Origin: Chloroflexota bacterium
GTDB lineage: Bacteria; Chloroflexota; Anaerolineae; UBA4142
Assembly: GCA_016215025.1 (NCBI GenBank)
Contig: JACRMI010000191.1
Coordinates: 62,001 to 126,000 of the forward strand
Direction: 5' to 3'
DNA: 64,000 nucleotides
Numbering within the stretch: the stretch's first letter is position 1; the number at the start of each line of letters is the position of its first letter. Positions 34,503 to 44,708 of this stretch are shown here, in pieces. The translations under genes and the position numbers were made by a program. The notes beneath the pieces are model-generated. The model had not been told where the DNA came from. It saw only the letters and a list, made by a program, of their open reading frames with translations, and made no database searches.

Positions 34503-36211
34503 ATACGATTTTTCCTCTGATTAAATCCACGTTCGCACTCATCGCGCTTGGATTTGCCATTGCTGCGCAATATTTGCATACGTACTACCACGCCGACTTG
34601 GTCGCGCTGGCTCTGTTTGCCATCGCGGTCGGTCTATGGGTGGGCAGCATTACATCCAGCCCCGTAACGCTGGCCATGCGTTTGCGCGAACCAATCGCGG
34701 CGGGCGCACCCAATCGACATGTGTCGATGGTCTTGGTAGTCAGTTCAATCATCCTTGCGCTCTTTGCTTTCTTTTTTTCCAGCACCAATCAATTCACGGT
34801 CGATAACTTGATGGCGTGGATTGGCAGCATCGTCGCCTTCCTCGCCATTTCCCCAGACGCCGATGTTCCGGAACGACTTGCCTGGATGCGCACTGAAACC
34901 GAATCGATTGCCCGATCGCTCATTCGCGGAGCGATAGTTCTCGGCATTGTCTTCATCGGCGCGTTCTTTAGCTTTTACAATCTCGATTCGGTTCCATCCC
35001 GGACCGATGGGCGGCACAGTGATCGTCTGATCGCGGTCGATAACGTCATCAACGCCAACTCTGCGCCGATCTTTTTCGAAAATATACCCGGCGGCGAGCC
35101 GCTGCAAATTTATCTGACCGCTGCGCTGACCAAGCTCAACGACACCGATGTGAATTTCATAATGCTGCGGACACTCACGGCGCTTGTCGGCATCTTGCTG
35201 ATTCCACTGACATTTCTGCTCGCACGTGAACTGTTTAACAGCGAGTTGGCGTTGATCGCCGCGTTCCTCGTCGCCATCAGCAAATGGCATATCACGTTAG
35301 CTCGAATGGGACTGCCTTTTGTCTTTGCGCCGCTCTTTGTCGCGATCGTCATGTTCTTTCTCGTTCGCGCGTTCAAGTACAAGAATCGCGACGATTTCCT
35401 GGCGGCGGGAATTTTTCTCGGCGCTGGATTGTACGGCTATAGCGCCTTTCGAATCGTTCCATTCCTCGTTTTCGCTTTTGTGATCGCGCAATTGATTCGA
35501 GTAATGCGCGCGCGCGACGAGGTCGGACGATTCGTCAAAAACAGCGCGCTGATGTTTGCGCTTACCCTCTTGATTGCCATTCCGATCCTGCGATTCGCCA
35601 TCGACCAGCCGAAACAATTTGCTTCGCCGGTTGCGTATTTGGTCGATCCAGATGCATCCGCAACCGACAATCCCATCGTCAACCTAGGATCGAATGTGAT
35701 AAAAACCGCCGCGATGTTGAATTGGTCCGGCGACGGAAATCCATACAATTCCGTGCCCAACGATCCGACATTCGATTATGTGACAGGCGCGGCGTTCTTG
35801 CTGGGCGCAATATATTCGTTGTATCGTTTGATTCGATTTCGCGAGCCGGTGTACGCTTTTGTCTTGGCAGGTCTCGCCGTATTGGTGATTCCTTCTCTAC
35901 TGAATGTAGCGCATCCATCTGAACACCCCAGTCTGACGCGTGCTTCCGGTGCTATTCCATTTGCGATCATTATTGCCGCGCTGCCGCTGGCTTGGATTGT
36001 GCAATCGATTCGCGATGCGTTTTCAAATTCGATGGTGAGTCGGGTTGCTGCCGTGGTTATTCTGTTGGTCTTGCTGTTCATTGGCGCACGCGCAAATTTT
36101 AATCGCTATTTCAACGACTATGCGCCGCTCAATCGCCTCACCGAGCGTGTGCCTATGCCAAATGAATTTCCTACTCCAGTAGAAACTCATTCGCCAAATC
36201 CGAAGCAATAA
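34499..36211 (+). CDS. GT39/ArnT-like polytopic membrane protein
   Basis: 570 residues, about 12-13 membrane helices. After five helices a loop reads SRTDGRHSDRLIAVDNV (about 168-184), the place where GT39 enzymes carry an acidic DE-type pair. Only scattered Asp residues are present here, so the catalytic motif is atypical. FLLARELFNSELALIAAFLVAISKWHI (about 242-268) is typical GT-C text. It probably uses polyprenyl-phosphate sugars outside the membrane. GTG start, coupled to the GT4 gene. Confidence 0.75.
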   Translation: MNTIFPLIKSTFALIALGFAIAAQYLHTYYHADLVALALFAIAVGLWVGSITSSPVTLAMRLREPIAAGAPNRHVSMVLVVSSIILALFAFFFSSTNQFTVDNLMAWIGSIVAFLAISPDADVPERLAWMRTETESIARSLIRGAIVLGIVFIGAFFSFYNLDSVPSRTDGRHSDRLIAVDNVINANSAPIFFENIPGGEPLQIYLTAALTKLNDTDVNFIMLRTLTALVGILLIPLTFLLARELFNSELALIAAFLVAISKWHITLARMGLPFVFAPLFVAIVMFFLVRAFKYKNRDDFLAAGIFLGAGLYGYSAFRIVPFLVFAFVIAQLIRVMRARDEVGRFVKNSALMFALTLLIAIPILRFAIDQPKQFASPVAYLVDPDASATDNPIVNLGSNVIKTAAMLNWSGDGNPYNSVPNDPTFDYVTGAAFLLGAIYSLYRLIRFREPVYAFVLAGLAVLVIPSLLNVAHPSEHPSLTRASGAIPFAIIIAALPLAWIVQSIRDAFSNSMVSRVAAVVILLVLLFIGARANFNRYFNDYAPLNRLTERVPMPNEFPTPVETHSPNPKQ

Positions 36212-36223
36212 TCCGCGAATCGC

Positions 36224-36380
36224 GCGAAGAATCTTTCTTCGCAAGGCGAGACCCTTCACTTCGTTCAGGGTGACAGACGCGGTGTCATTCCGAGAGAAGC
36301 CGCGAAGCGTTTGCGGAGCGAAGAATCTGGTTCGCGATAAAAATTCTAAATCTGAAATTTGAAATCATAAATTCAATCGA
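36224..36380. repeat. Two TGTCATTC-type repeat pieces plus low-complexity DNA
   Basis: TCACTTCGTTCAGGGTGACA and GGTGTCATTCCGAGAGAAGC stand head to head, followed by AATTCTAAATCTGAAATTTG-type words up to the next gene. Confidence 0.7.
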
Positions 36381-36382
36381 GT

Positions 36383-39300
36383 TTGATTGTGGAATCAACA
36401 TCTAATCAACAACCTCAAACATCGAAAAGCTTGCCCGACTGGTTCGTCGCGATTGCGCTCATTGCCATTCTAATCCTCGGCGCAATCTTTCGACTCACCG
36501 GCGTGAACTGGGACGAAGACCAACATCTCCATCCCGACGAACGATTTCTTACAATGGTAGAATCCGCGCTGAGTTTGCCGGGCGGACCTGGAATCGGTAC
36601 CCCGCCGCCGGGGTGCGCCACTTGGGGCGGATTCTTCGACACCGCTTGCTCGCCGCTCAATCCGTACAATCATCAATTCGGATTGTTCGTTTACGGCACA
36701 TTCCCCATTTTCATCACGCGCATCGTCGCCGAAGCCATCAACATGTCCGAATACGGCAACGTGCACCTAGTTGGTCGCGTGATCTCCGCCCTGTTCGATC
36801 TTTCGACCGTGTTACTCATCTTCATCATCGGTCGCCGCATGTACGGCGTACGCGCGGCATTGCTCGGCGCATTGTTCCTCGCCGCATCCGTCCTCGATAT
36901 TCAGCAATCGCATTTCTTTACCGTCGATACGTTCACCAACGTTCCGATCCTCATTGGCTTTTGGTTCGCGATGGACATCGCCGAAAGAAAACATTGGAGT
37001 TCGTTCGTTTGGGCGGGTTTGATGTTCGGGCTTGCGCTCGCGGGACGAATCAACATCGCGCCGTTCGTCACCGTGTTGATCGCTGCCGCCGCATTGCGCG
37101 CGTACCTCGAAGCGAAAGCTTCGCAGCACGAAAACCCGGATGGCGCACCGGAAACACTTGCAGCCAACGATCCACAAATTGTCGAACAATCTGTCGGACC
37201 ATTGTCCGTGACCGTCGCGACCAAGACGGGGCCATTGTCGTTCTTTGATGCGCTGATGTCGACGGCGACCAAAGCATTTTTCGGACTGGTCGGCGCGGGC
37301 TTGCTCACACTGCTCGTGTTTCGCATCGCGCAACCCTATGCGGCGAACGGTCCGGGTTTCATTTCGCCAGTAATTCCCGAAATGGATTTCAGTCACGGCG
37401 CAGTGAGTGTCGCATTCGATGTGATGCTCTCATGGGCGGGCGGCGTCAATCCGAAATTTGCCGACAACATGGCGTACATCAGCGAACTCGTCTCGGGCAA
37501 TCAAGATTTTCCGCCGGGGCATCAGTGGACGAATCGACCTGCGTACATTTTCCCGTTCGAAAATATGGTGCAGTGGGGACTCGGTCTGCCGTTGGGCTTG
37601 ATCGCCTGGGCGGGATTTTTGCTCGCGCTGTATCGCTTGCTGCGTTATCGCGAATGGCAGCATCTGTTGATCGTCGTCTGGGTCGGAATCACGTTTGCGT
37701 ACACCGGACAGCAATGGGTCAAGACGATGCGGTACTTTTTACAAATCTATCCGTTCCTCGCGCTCTTGGCTGGATATTTCTTGGTTGAACTTTGGGATCG
37801 CGCATCACGCATTCCGCATCACGCATCACTTGCGCGTATTACCGCTGGCGTGATTGCTGTCATCGTCATCGGTTACACCCTTTTCTGGGCTGCCGCATTC
37901 ACATCGATTTATGCGCGCCCCGTTTCGCGCGTGACCGCATCGCGCTGGATCTATCAGAATGTTCCGAAAGGTTCTGTAATTGCAAACGAACATTGGGACG
38001 ACCCGCTGCCATTGCGCATCGATGGGCTGGATGGGTACGGTGGATTGTATCGCGGGCTGACGCCGCAATACCAAGGCGGCGATACGTTGATGGATTGGTA
38101 CAACGAAGACACGCCGGAGAAACGCACTCTGGCGATCCACTGGATCGACGAAGCCGATTACATCATCCTGTCGAGCAATCGACTTTACGGATCGATTCCG
38201 CGCTTGCCCATGCGTTATCCGATGACGACGAAATATTATCAATGGTTGTTCGACGGCACCCTGGGATTTGAAAACGTCGCGACGATCACCTCGCGCCCGC
38301 AACTCTTTGGCATCGAGATCAACGACGACGATGCCGAAGAAGCCTTTACCGTTTACGATCATCCCAAGGTTTTGATTTTCAAAAAGACGCCAAGCTATTC
38401 GTCCGATAAGACAGCCAAGCTCTTTAACAGTATTGATCTAAAAGAAGTTTATCGTTTTTGGCCTCGTCAAGCGACCCAGGCAAAGACCGCGCTGCTGCTC
38501 ACGCCCTCTGATTTAACGGCGCAACAGCAGGGCGGAACATGGTCGGATATTTTCCATCCGAATGATTTCATCAATCAGATTCCCGTAATCGGCTGGCTCG
38601 TTTTGGTTGAGGCACTCGGCTGGCTGGCGTTTCCAATCGCGTTCGTCGTTTTTCGCGGACTGATGGATCGCGGTTATGTGTTCGCTAAAACGCTGGGGAT
38701 TCTGCTTCCGGCGTGGGGCGCGTGGATTCTCGCCAGCTACCACCTTCTCCCGTTCAGTCGATTAAGCATCGGCGTAGTGATCGTCGTCATCGCGCTCATC
38801 ACGACGTTGGTGATTTGGCGGCGCGGTCGCGACATCGCAACATTTTTGCGCGAACAACGCGGCGTGCTTTTGGCCGAAGAGCTTATCTTTCTCGTTTTCT
38901 TCGCTGCCTTTTTGCTCATTCGCTACGGCAATCCCGATTTGTGGCATCAGTGGTATGGCGGCGAAAAGCCGATGGATTTTGCATACCTCAACGCCATTAT
39001 CAAAACGACCTGGTTTCCTGCATTCGATGCGTGGTTTGCGGGTGGCTATATCAACTATTACTATTTCGGTCAACTCATCACCGCCACACTGATCAAATTC
39101 TCCGGCATCATACCCGAGATCGCGTACAATCTCGCGCTGCCGATGTTCTTTGCGCTGCTCGGAGCGGGTGCGTTCGGCGTGGCATACAATCTCGCAACGC
39201 ATTTCCACCGAGTTCCCCAGAGTTCCCTCGAAAATGGAACTGACGGAACCGCAGGAACTTTATGGGGCTATGCGGCAGGATTCATGGCGGCAATTTTCGT

Positions 39301-41035
39301 CACCGTCATCGGCAACCTGGGACAGATTATTCTGATCGGTCAAACGCTCCTCAAGATCGGCGGCGGCGATGGCAATAGTTCGCCTCTCAACATGTTCGGC
39401 AGTATGTTCGCAGGAATTTGGAACGTCGTCGTCGGGCGCCAACCCTTTGAAGTTGCGTATGGTTGGTGGTACTGGAACGCCACGCGCACCATTCCCGAGA
39501 CGATCAACGAATTTCCTTTCTTTAGTTTTCTCTACGCCGATTTGCACGCGCACGTGATGGCGCTGCCGTTCACGCTGCTTGCGATTGGCGTTGCGATCAA
39601 TTTTGTGCTTCGCCAACACGATTCGAGCGACGATGCTCGCCTGCCGTTCTGGCCCCACTTGCCCATCGCGCCCATCGACGTGATCGAAGTTGTCGTGGCG
39701 AGTCTCGTCATCGGCGGATTGCGCGCCATCAACTATGCCGACTATCCAACGTACTTGCTTGCCATCGGCTGCGCGATTGCGATTGGCGAGTACGCCCGCC
39801 GACAAAGAATCGATCTGCTCGGCATCTTTGGTTTTGTCTGGCGCTTGGCCGCAATCTTTGTGTTGAGCACCGTTCTGTTCCAACCCTTCGTCAGTAACTT
39901 TGCTACGGCATATCTCGCCACTGAGTTGTGGAAAGGCGAGCGCACGGCCATCTCGCAATACTTGATCGTGCATGGCATCTTCCTTTTCCCAATTGCGACC
40001 TATTTAATTCTACGCACATTCGACACAAAGGCACGACGACAAACCGCCATCACCTGGATGCCGTTCATTGTCAGTGTATTCATCGTGAGCGAGGTACTCT
40101 TCCTAGTCGCCAAAGTCTCCGTGTTCACGATTGCCTTTCCGCTGCTCGTCCTCGCTGGTCTGCTCGTGCTGCGTCGCGACCTCGACGGGCGCGAGCGCTT
40201 TATCGCACTGCTGATTGCGGCTGGACTCGCGTTGACGCTGATGGTCGAACTCATCACGTACAAAGGCGACATCGGCCGCATGAACACCGTCTTCAAATTC
40301 TATTTGCAAGCGTGGGTATTCTTTGGAATTGCGGCTGCAACTGGAATTGCATTTCTTTATCAAAAGTCTACAGTCGCCTCGGACGCAGTTCGTCCGCGTC
40401 AACCGTCGCCAGAAATTGCCACGCCACTCGTCCCCCGTCACGCGTCACTCCATCCGGCGTGGTGGACAATTTTCGGCATTCTAGTTTTTATCGGTTTACT
40501 CTATCCCATCACGGCGACTCGCGCCAAAGTGAATGATCGCTTTACGATGGGATCACCGCCCGGTTTGAATGGCATGGATTTCTTGCGGACCGCCGTCTAC
40601 ACCGACAAGATCGAGATCCCGTTGGTCTATGATTACCAGGCTTTCGAGTGGATGCGCGCGAACATACAAGGGTCGCCTGTCGTCCTCGAAGGCAATGCGC
40701 CGCTGTATCGATGGGCGTCGCGTGTATCGATTTACACCGGCTTGCCCACCGTGATCGGCTGGGACTGGCATCAAAAACAACAGCGCTCGATTGTCGACGG
40801 CTCAATCATCGATCAACGCATCGCAACGGTGCGAACTATATACGACACCCTTGACTCAAATCTTGCGCTCAAAGAAATGAAACGCTTTAACGTCGCCTAT
40901 ATCTACATTGGTGATGTCGAGCGTGAGTATTACGACATGCAGGGGTTGGCAAAATTCGATATGATGGCGAGCATCGGACAACTTAGCATCGCATATCAAA
41001 ATGACCGGGTGAAGATCTATAAAGTCAAACAATGA
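36383..41035 (+). CDS. GT39-like domain fused to a Chlor_Arch_YYY (DUF2298) domain
   Basis: 1550 residues with more than 25 membrane helices. The N-terminal part (about 20-700) is a GT39/PMT-like enzyme with acidic loop NWDEDQHLHPDERF (about 49-62) and an extracytoplasmic domain. The C-terminal part (about 725-1550) is the Chlor_Arch_YYY family, with the YINYYYFGQ signature near 890. Short insertions coded by low-complexity words are visible near 473-482 (RASRIPHHASLA) and 945-960 (VPQSSLENGTDGTAG). Starts at TTG 36383 or GTG 36389 are both possible. Role: probably assembly or transfer of surface glycans. The exact reaction is unknown. Confidence 0.85.
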   Translation: MIVESTSNQQPQTSKSLPDWFVAIALIAILILGAIFRLTGVNWDEDQHLHPDERFLTMVESALSLPGGPGIGTPPPGCATWGGFFDTACSPLNPYNHQFGLFVYGTFPIFITRIVAEAINMSEYGNVHLVGRVISALFDLSTVLLIFIIGRRMYGVRAALLGALFLAASVLDIQQSHFFTVDTFTNVPILIGFWFAMDIAERKHWSSFVWAGLMFGLALAGRINIAPFVTVLIAAAALRAYLEAKASQHENPDGAPETLAANDPQIVEQSVGPLSVTVATKTGPLSFFDALMSTATKAFFGLVGAGLLTLLVFRIAQPYAANGPGFISPVIPEMDFSHGAVSVAFDVMLSWAGGVNPKFADNMAYISELVSGNQDFPPGHQWTNRPAYIFPFENMVQWGLGLPLGLIAWAGFLLALYRLLRYREWQHLLIVVWVGITFAYTGQQWVKTMRYFLQIYPFLALLAGYFLVELWDRASRIPHHASLARITAGVIAVIVIGYTLFWAAAFTSIYARPVSRVTASRWIYQNVPKGSVIANEHWDDPLPLRIDGLDGYGGLYRGLTPQYQGGDTLMDWYNEDTPEKRTLAIHWIDEADYIILSSNRLYGSIPRLPMRYPMTTKYYQWLFDGTLGFENVATITSRPQLFGIEINDDDAEEAFTVYDHPKVLIFKKTPSYSSDKTAKLFNSIDLKEVYRFWPRQATQAKTALLLTPSDLTAQQQGGTWSDIFHPNDFINQIPVIGWLVLVEALGWLAFPIAFVVFRGLMDRGYVFAKTLGILLPAWGAWILASYHLLPFSRLSIGVVIVVIALITTLVIWRRGRDIATFLREQRGVLLAEELIFLVFFAAFLLIRYGNPDLWHQWYGGEKPMDFAYLNAIIKTTWFPAFDAWFAGGYINYYYFGQLITATLIKFSGIIPEIAYNLALPMFFALLGAGAFGVAYNLATHFHRVPQSSLENGTDGTAGTLWGYAAGFMAAIFVTVIGNLGQIILIGQTLLKIGGGDGNSSPLNMFGSMFAGIWNVVVGRQPFEVAYGWWYWNATRTIPETINEFPFFSFLYADLHAHVMALPFTLLAIGVAINFVLRQHDSSDDARLPFWPHLPIAPIDVIEVVVASLVIGGLRAINYADYPTYLLAIGCAIAIGEYARRQRIDLLGIFGFVWRLAAIFVLSTVLFQPFVSNFATAYLATELWKGERTAISQYLIVHGIFLFPIATYLILRTFDTKARRQTAITWMPFIVSVFIVSEVLFLVAKVSVFTIAFPLLVLAGLLVLRRDLDGRERFIALLIAAGLALTLMVELITYKGDIGRMNTVFKFYLQAWVFFGIAAATGIAFLYQKSTVASDAVRPRQPSPEIATPLVPRHASLHPAWWTIFGILVFIGLLYPITATRAKVNDRFTMGSPPGLNGMDFLRTAVYTDKIEIPLVYDYQAFEWMRANIQGSPVVLEGNAPLYRWASRVSIYTGLPTVIGWDWHQKQQRSIVDGSIIDQRIATVRTIYDTLDSNLALKEMKRFNVAYIYIGDVEREYYDMQGLAKFDMMASIGQLSIAYQNDRVKIYKVKQ

Positions 41036-41063
41036 ACGAGACCTAAAAAGTCTAATCGCATTC

Positions 41064-41873
41064 TTGCTCGTAACGCTTGCACTCTTCTTTGAAAACACAA
41101 TGCAAGTCGCATCCGCCCAATCGATTCAAACCAGCAGCGCTTTGAACTGGAGTGAAGTTCGCGCGTCCAGCACGATCACACTCTACTTGCCGCTCGTCGC
41201 CAAATCGACTGGCTGTCCACTGTTGATTACGGAGACGTACGGCACCGTTGCGCCCATCTCCACGCCGACCGATCGACCCGCCGAGATACACGCGGATTTG
41301 AACTTGGCGATGCGCAATTATACTAACACGACCGCGTACCTGGGTTTGATCGACGATGACCATCCAATCGATTCAGGCGCGCCACAATTGCCTGGATTGT
41401 TCGGAGACAATCGCACCGGTGTTTTTCGTACAGCTTATCAAGTGTTCGACTGGGACTGGCAAAATAATCGCCGCGGCGCACGGATCACGGATCCGCCGGT
41501 AACGTTGGCAGGCTTGCTTGTCACGTCAACGGAGACAGTTCGTGTACCGGCTTCCGGCTACGACATTGGCAAACGCGCAACCGGTTATGAAGTGATGGTG
41601 CTGTACGCCAACACGAATCGAATCACACTAACCTACACCCGCAACGATAATGTCGTGTATGGTTACACGTTGCATATCGAAAATATTTGCGTCGAGCCGC
41701 GCCTGCTTGCATTGTATCAATCGATGAACGCGGCAGGCAGAACGCAATTGCCTGCCCTCTATGCCGGGCAAGGCATCGGCACGGCAATCGGCAATGAATT
41801 GGGCGTGGCAATTCGCGACACCGGATCATTTATGGACCCGCGCTGGCGCAAGGATTGGTGGCAAGGAAGATGA
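41064..41873 (+). CDS. Secreted protein of unknown function
   Basis: About 269 residues. A signal sequence is clear (LLVTLALFFENTMQVASA|QS), but its basic N-terminus is coded upstream of the only plausible initiator, TTG 41064. An ATG at 41032 lies in another frame and would join if one base were added, so a local indel or non-standard start is possible. The mature part is beta-rich, with YLPLVAKS, a segment common in Chloroflexi exported proteins. The stop overlaps the next ATG (ATGA). Confidence 0.6.
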   Translation: MLVTLALFFENTMQVASAQSIQTSSALNWSEVRASSTITLYLPLVAKSTGCPLLITETYGTVAPISTPTDRPAEIHADLNLAMRNYTNTTAYLGLIDDDHPIDSGAPQLPGLFGDNRTGVFRTAYQVFDWDWQNNRRGARITDPPVTLAGLLVTSTETVRVPASGYDIGKRATGYEVMVLYANTNRITLTYTRNDNVVYGYTLHIENICVEPRLLALYQSMNAAGRTQLPALYAGQGIGTAIGNELGVAIRDTGSFMDPRWRKDWWQGR

Positions 41874-43477
41874 AACGTTTTTTTCTCGCATTGGGAATTA
41901 GCATCGCATTTTCGATCACGCTGACGATGGTCGCATTCGCGCAAACGCCGCCGCTGACGAGCATTCAAGGCGGCAAGCGCATCGAGTATCGATTGCATTA
42001 TGCGGGCGACGGTTCGGCGATCAAGGTCGTCGCGAGCGAAACCGACGTGAATAATCTCGTCATCTCCGTTTACACCACCGAGCAAATCGAAGCGGTGCGA
42101 CGCGGCGAAGTCATAACTCCCGTCGGACGCGCTTCGCGCACACGCGAGGACACATTGCAGTGGTCCGGCGGATTCCGCATCAATGGCATCTATTACGTCG
42201 TCGTAGAGAATCGCGCCGCGAATGCGGTGACGTATCGATTGATGATCAGCGGCGAAGGTGTCAGCGGTGTCGCACGCGTCGCGCCCATCGGACCACCCAT
42301 CAGCACGCAAATCATCAATCAAAATGGGCAACGCACCTTGACCGTAAATCTGCCGCCGGGTGTCATTACCAAGACGTTACAACTCGCGATGCCTGCCGAC
42401 CCCGGCAACTGCACGCCGCCCAACCAAGTCCCAAATCCGATCAAGAAAACGATCAAGCTGTGCCCCGGGCAAACGTATGCGCCGATGAACCTCGTCGGCG
42501 ATAACATCGCGCTGTTGGCGGACGACGCGCACTCGGCACTCATCACCAGCAATGGACGACAGTACGCCGTGACGATGGAAGGGTCGAACAATTGGATCGA
42601 GGGCGTGACGATTCAAGGACGCCCTGCCCCTGAAGACATGGGCGCATGGTTGTGCATGTACGACGAATGTCTTTTCGCGACCAAGCCGGTCACGACGACG
42701 TTGCGCGGCGGGATTCAGTACGGCGGCGGCATTCTGCTCAAGGGGACCGACACGACGATTCACGGCGTTACCGTACGCGGAGGCACCATCGGCATTGCAT
42801 CGATCAATGGCCGCAACAACAAGTTCATCGAAAATAATTTGAGCGATTTGAACGGCTGGGGTTCGTTTAATGTTTCCAGTCGCGACAGTTACTTTGTCGG
42901 AAACTACTGGGACCGCGACGATCATGGCTGCATTACGCCCGATGGGAAAAAATATCCAAGCGGCTGCGAGACCGCGGGGTGGAATTGCCTCGCCTGCACC
43001 GGAAATATTATCGCGCGCAATTCGTGCGAGAACAGCGCGAATTGTTTTTACATGAGCGGCGAGCGTAACCTGGCGAGCAACAATAACAGTTTTCTTTCCA
43101 ATTTTTGTGCGGGCGCATCCGCCAATTGTTTTGAAATCACTTTTTCGTTCGGGAATATTTTGCAAGACAATATGGCGACGTATGAACCCAAAGCCAACAA
43201 AATGTGCAAGTATCCGTTCTGGGTTGGCGGATCGGTTGTGTTCTTTGCCAACAACGCCTGGGAATGCGCGATCAATGAAGACGACGCGTTCAACCAATCG
43301 CGCGACTCTACCACGGTTGCAACGAACATCATTCGAATGGACAATTATTTGGGCGCGATCAATGCGCCGCGCATCGATGCAACGCCCAGCGCGAATGTGC
43401 AGCCAAGTTTACCGCATTCGCCGATGGTGTCTGCGCCTGTGGTTACCTTACCTTGGGGCGTTGAAATCACGCCGTAA
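41870..43477 (+). CDS. Secreted right-handed beta-helix protein
   Basis: 535 residues with a signal peptide cleaved near AFA|QT (about 28). Residues 205-460 carry beta-helix rungs such as GSNNWIEGVTIQG, NGRNNKFIENNL and RNLASNNNSFLSNF, as in NosD or pectate-lyase-like folds. There are several Cys pairs (NSCENSANCFYM, WNCLACTG). Such folds bind or cleave polysaccharides, but no catalytic set was recognised. It is coupled to the previous secreted protein and sits within the glycosylation cluster, so it may be a cluster substrate. Confidence 0.8.
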   Translation: MKRFFLALGISIAFSITLTMVAFAQTPPLTSIQGGKRIEYRLHYAGDGSAIKVVASETDVNNLVISVYTTEQIEAVRRGEVITPVGRASRTREDTLQWSGGFRINGIYYVVVENRAANAVTYRLMISGEGVSGVARVAPIGPPISTQIINQNGQRTLTVNLPPGVITKTLQLAMPADPGNCTPPNQVPNPIKKTIKLCPGQTYAPMNLVGDNIALLADDAHSALITSNGRQYAVTMEGSNNWIEGVTIQGRPAPEDMGAWLCMYDECLFATKPVTTTLRGGIQYGGGILLKGTDTTIHGVTVRGGTIGIASINGRNNKFIENNLSDLNGWGSFNVSSRDSYFVGNYWDRDDHGCITPDGKKYPSGCETAGWNCLACTGNIIARNSCENSANCFYMSGERNLASNNNSFLSNFCAGASANCFEITFSFGNILQDNMATYEPKANKMCKYPFWVGGSVVFFANNAWECAINEDDAFNQSRDSTTVATNIIRMDNYLGAINAPRIDATPSANVQPSLPHSPMVSAPVVTLPWGVEITP

Positions 43478-43487
43478 TAATCAATCT

Positions 43488-43512
43488 GCTTTGTCATTCT
43501 GAGGAACGGCTC
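43488..43512. repeat. Half copy of the TGTCATTCTGAG repeat
   Basis: TTTGTCATTCTGAGGAACGG matches one arm of the family only. No complementary arm follows before the next gene. Confidence 0.6.
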
Positions 43513-43593
43513 TAAATTCATAATTCTTGCGGTTTCAGACACGTTCCAGCGAAGGCGGACGCCTTTGGCTTTCCAAGCCAGGAAGGGGAAACG

Positions 43594-44082
43594 ATGAAAC
43601 TCAACAACGGCAAGGCAAGTTTATTGTTTATCATCATGATTCTTACTTCTCTCGCGACCGGTTGTGGAATCAACCAGAGCGACGCCAGACAATCTTCTTT
43701 CGGGATTGCAGAGACTTTCTTCCGTGCGTTGATGGCGAAAAATTATCCAAAAGTTCGAGAACTAATGGGAGAACATGCTGGCATTGAGAGGCACGGGTGG
43801 GACAACGGTTATTTCATCCATGATTCCACACCAAGCGAGAAAATGAAAGCAATTTGGATAAGCGGCGCAATCGACGAATATGCCATTGATGAAATCGCGT
43901 TCACTGACTACACCGCCCAAGGTATGCCGTTGAAAGCCGCCCGTATTAGTTTCACTTTGCAAGAACAAAAACATGTTGCTATCATCACACTTGAAGAGCG
44001 AAACGACGGATGGCTTGGCGACCACGGATGGTATGCCACTGTAACTCGCCTCGACGCAGGTTACGTGTTAGGATTTGAATAA
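43594..44082 (+). CDS. Small lipoprotein of unknown function
   Basis: 162 residues with a lipobox LATGC (Cys24). The mature part resembles NTF2-like folds in layout (SFGIAETFFRALMAKNYPKVRELM), a common design for small exported domains. The ribosome site AGGAAGGGG is strong. The gap 44083-44191 holds only a small TGCGT/ACGCA hairpin. Confidence 0.65.
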   Translation: MKLNNGKASLLFIIMILTSLATGCGINQSDARQSSFGIAETFFRALMAKNYPKVRELMGEHAGIERHGWDNGYFIHDSTPSEKMKAIWISGAIDEYAIDEIAFTDYTAQGMPLKAARISFTLQEQKHVAIITLEERNDGWLGDHGWYATVTRLDAGYVLGFE

Positions 44083-44191
44083 TAATGCGTGCCTAGGAAC
44101 GCACACGCCAACCAACTGCGCTAGAAAGCCCGCGTAGGTGGCGTGCTGTAGCCTAATCAATAGATTCCAATCCGTGATTTGGAGGGGAGCT

Positions 44192-44686
44192 ATGAACAAG
44201 TCGCAAATTACAGTTGCGTTGCTCGCTTTTAGTTCACTAGCAATCTGCCTAATGCTAGTGTGGGTTGGTGTTGTTTACTTCGTTGGAAAACCATCTAGCG
44301 CCACGCCTTCTGTCGTCAGTCTATCCACCGAAGTTCAGGCCAAGTTAATAATGGACCATTCACGAGTTCAGACTCGTCCAACGCGAATTCTACAATTTGC
44401 GGTGTTTGGAAGAGGTGAGATTCTTCCGACTGAAGCAAGTTTAGGTGTGCAAGAACTTGTATGTTATCGCATGACTTTCGAGTATTTCACGCCACGGCAA
44501 GAAGATTACAACTGGATTTTGGTAAGCGAAAGCTTGATAGCAAAACTAACAGAGAATCAATGGATGGGTGGTTCATCTGCGGTGACTCAAGATGAATGGT
44601 TGGAACATTCCTGTCCTGGGCGCTATGAATCAAGTAATGTTGTCATCCCGAATGACCCTTTGAAAAAATACTTGCTCATTCGATAA
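44192..44686 (+). CDS. Small single-pass membrane protein of unknown function
   Basis: 164 residues. One helix (about 8-32) precedes an extracytoplasmic domain. The ATG at 44192 has GGAGGGG upstream and is preferred over an earlier in-frame start at 44138. No family recognised. Base composition appears slightly more A/T-rich than its neighbours. Confidence 0.6.
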   Translation: MNKSQITVALLAFSSLAICLMLVWVGVVYFVGKPSSATPSVVSLSTEVQAKLIMDHSRVQTRPTRILQFAVFGRGEILPTEASLGVQELVCYRMTFEYFTPRQEDYNWILVSESLIAKLTENQWMGGSSAVTQDEWLEHSCPGRYESSNVVIPNDPLKKYLLIR

Positions 44687-44708
44687 CGCCTCACAGAAAA
44701 AGGATTCG

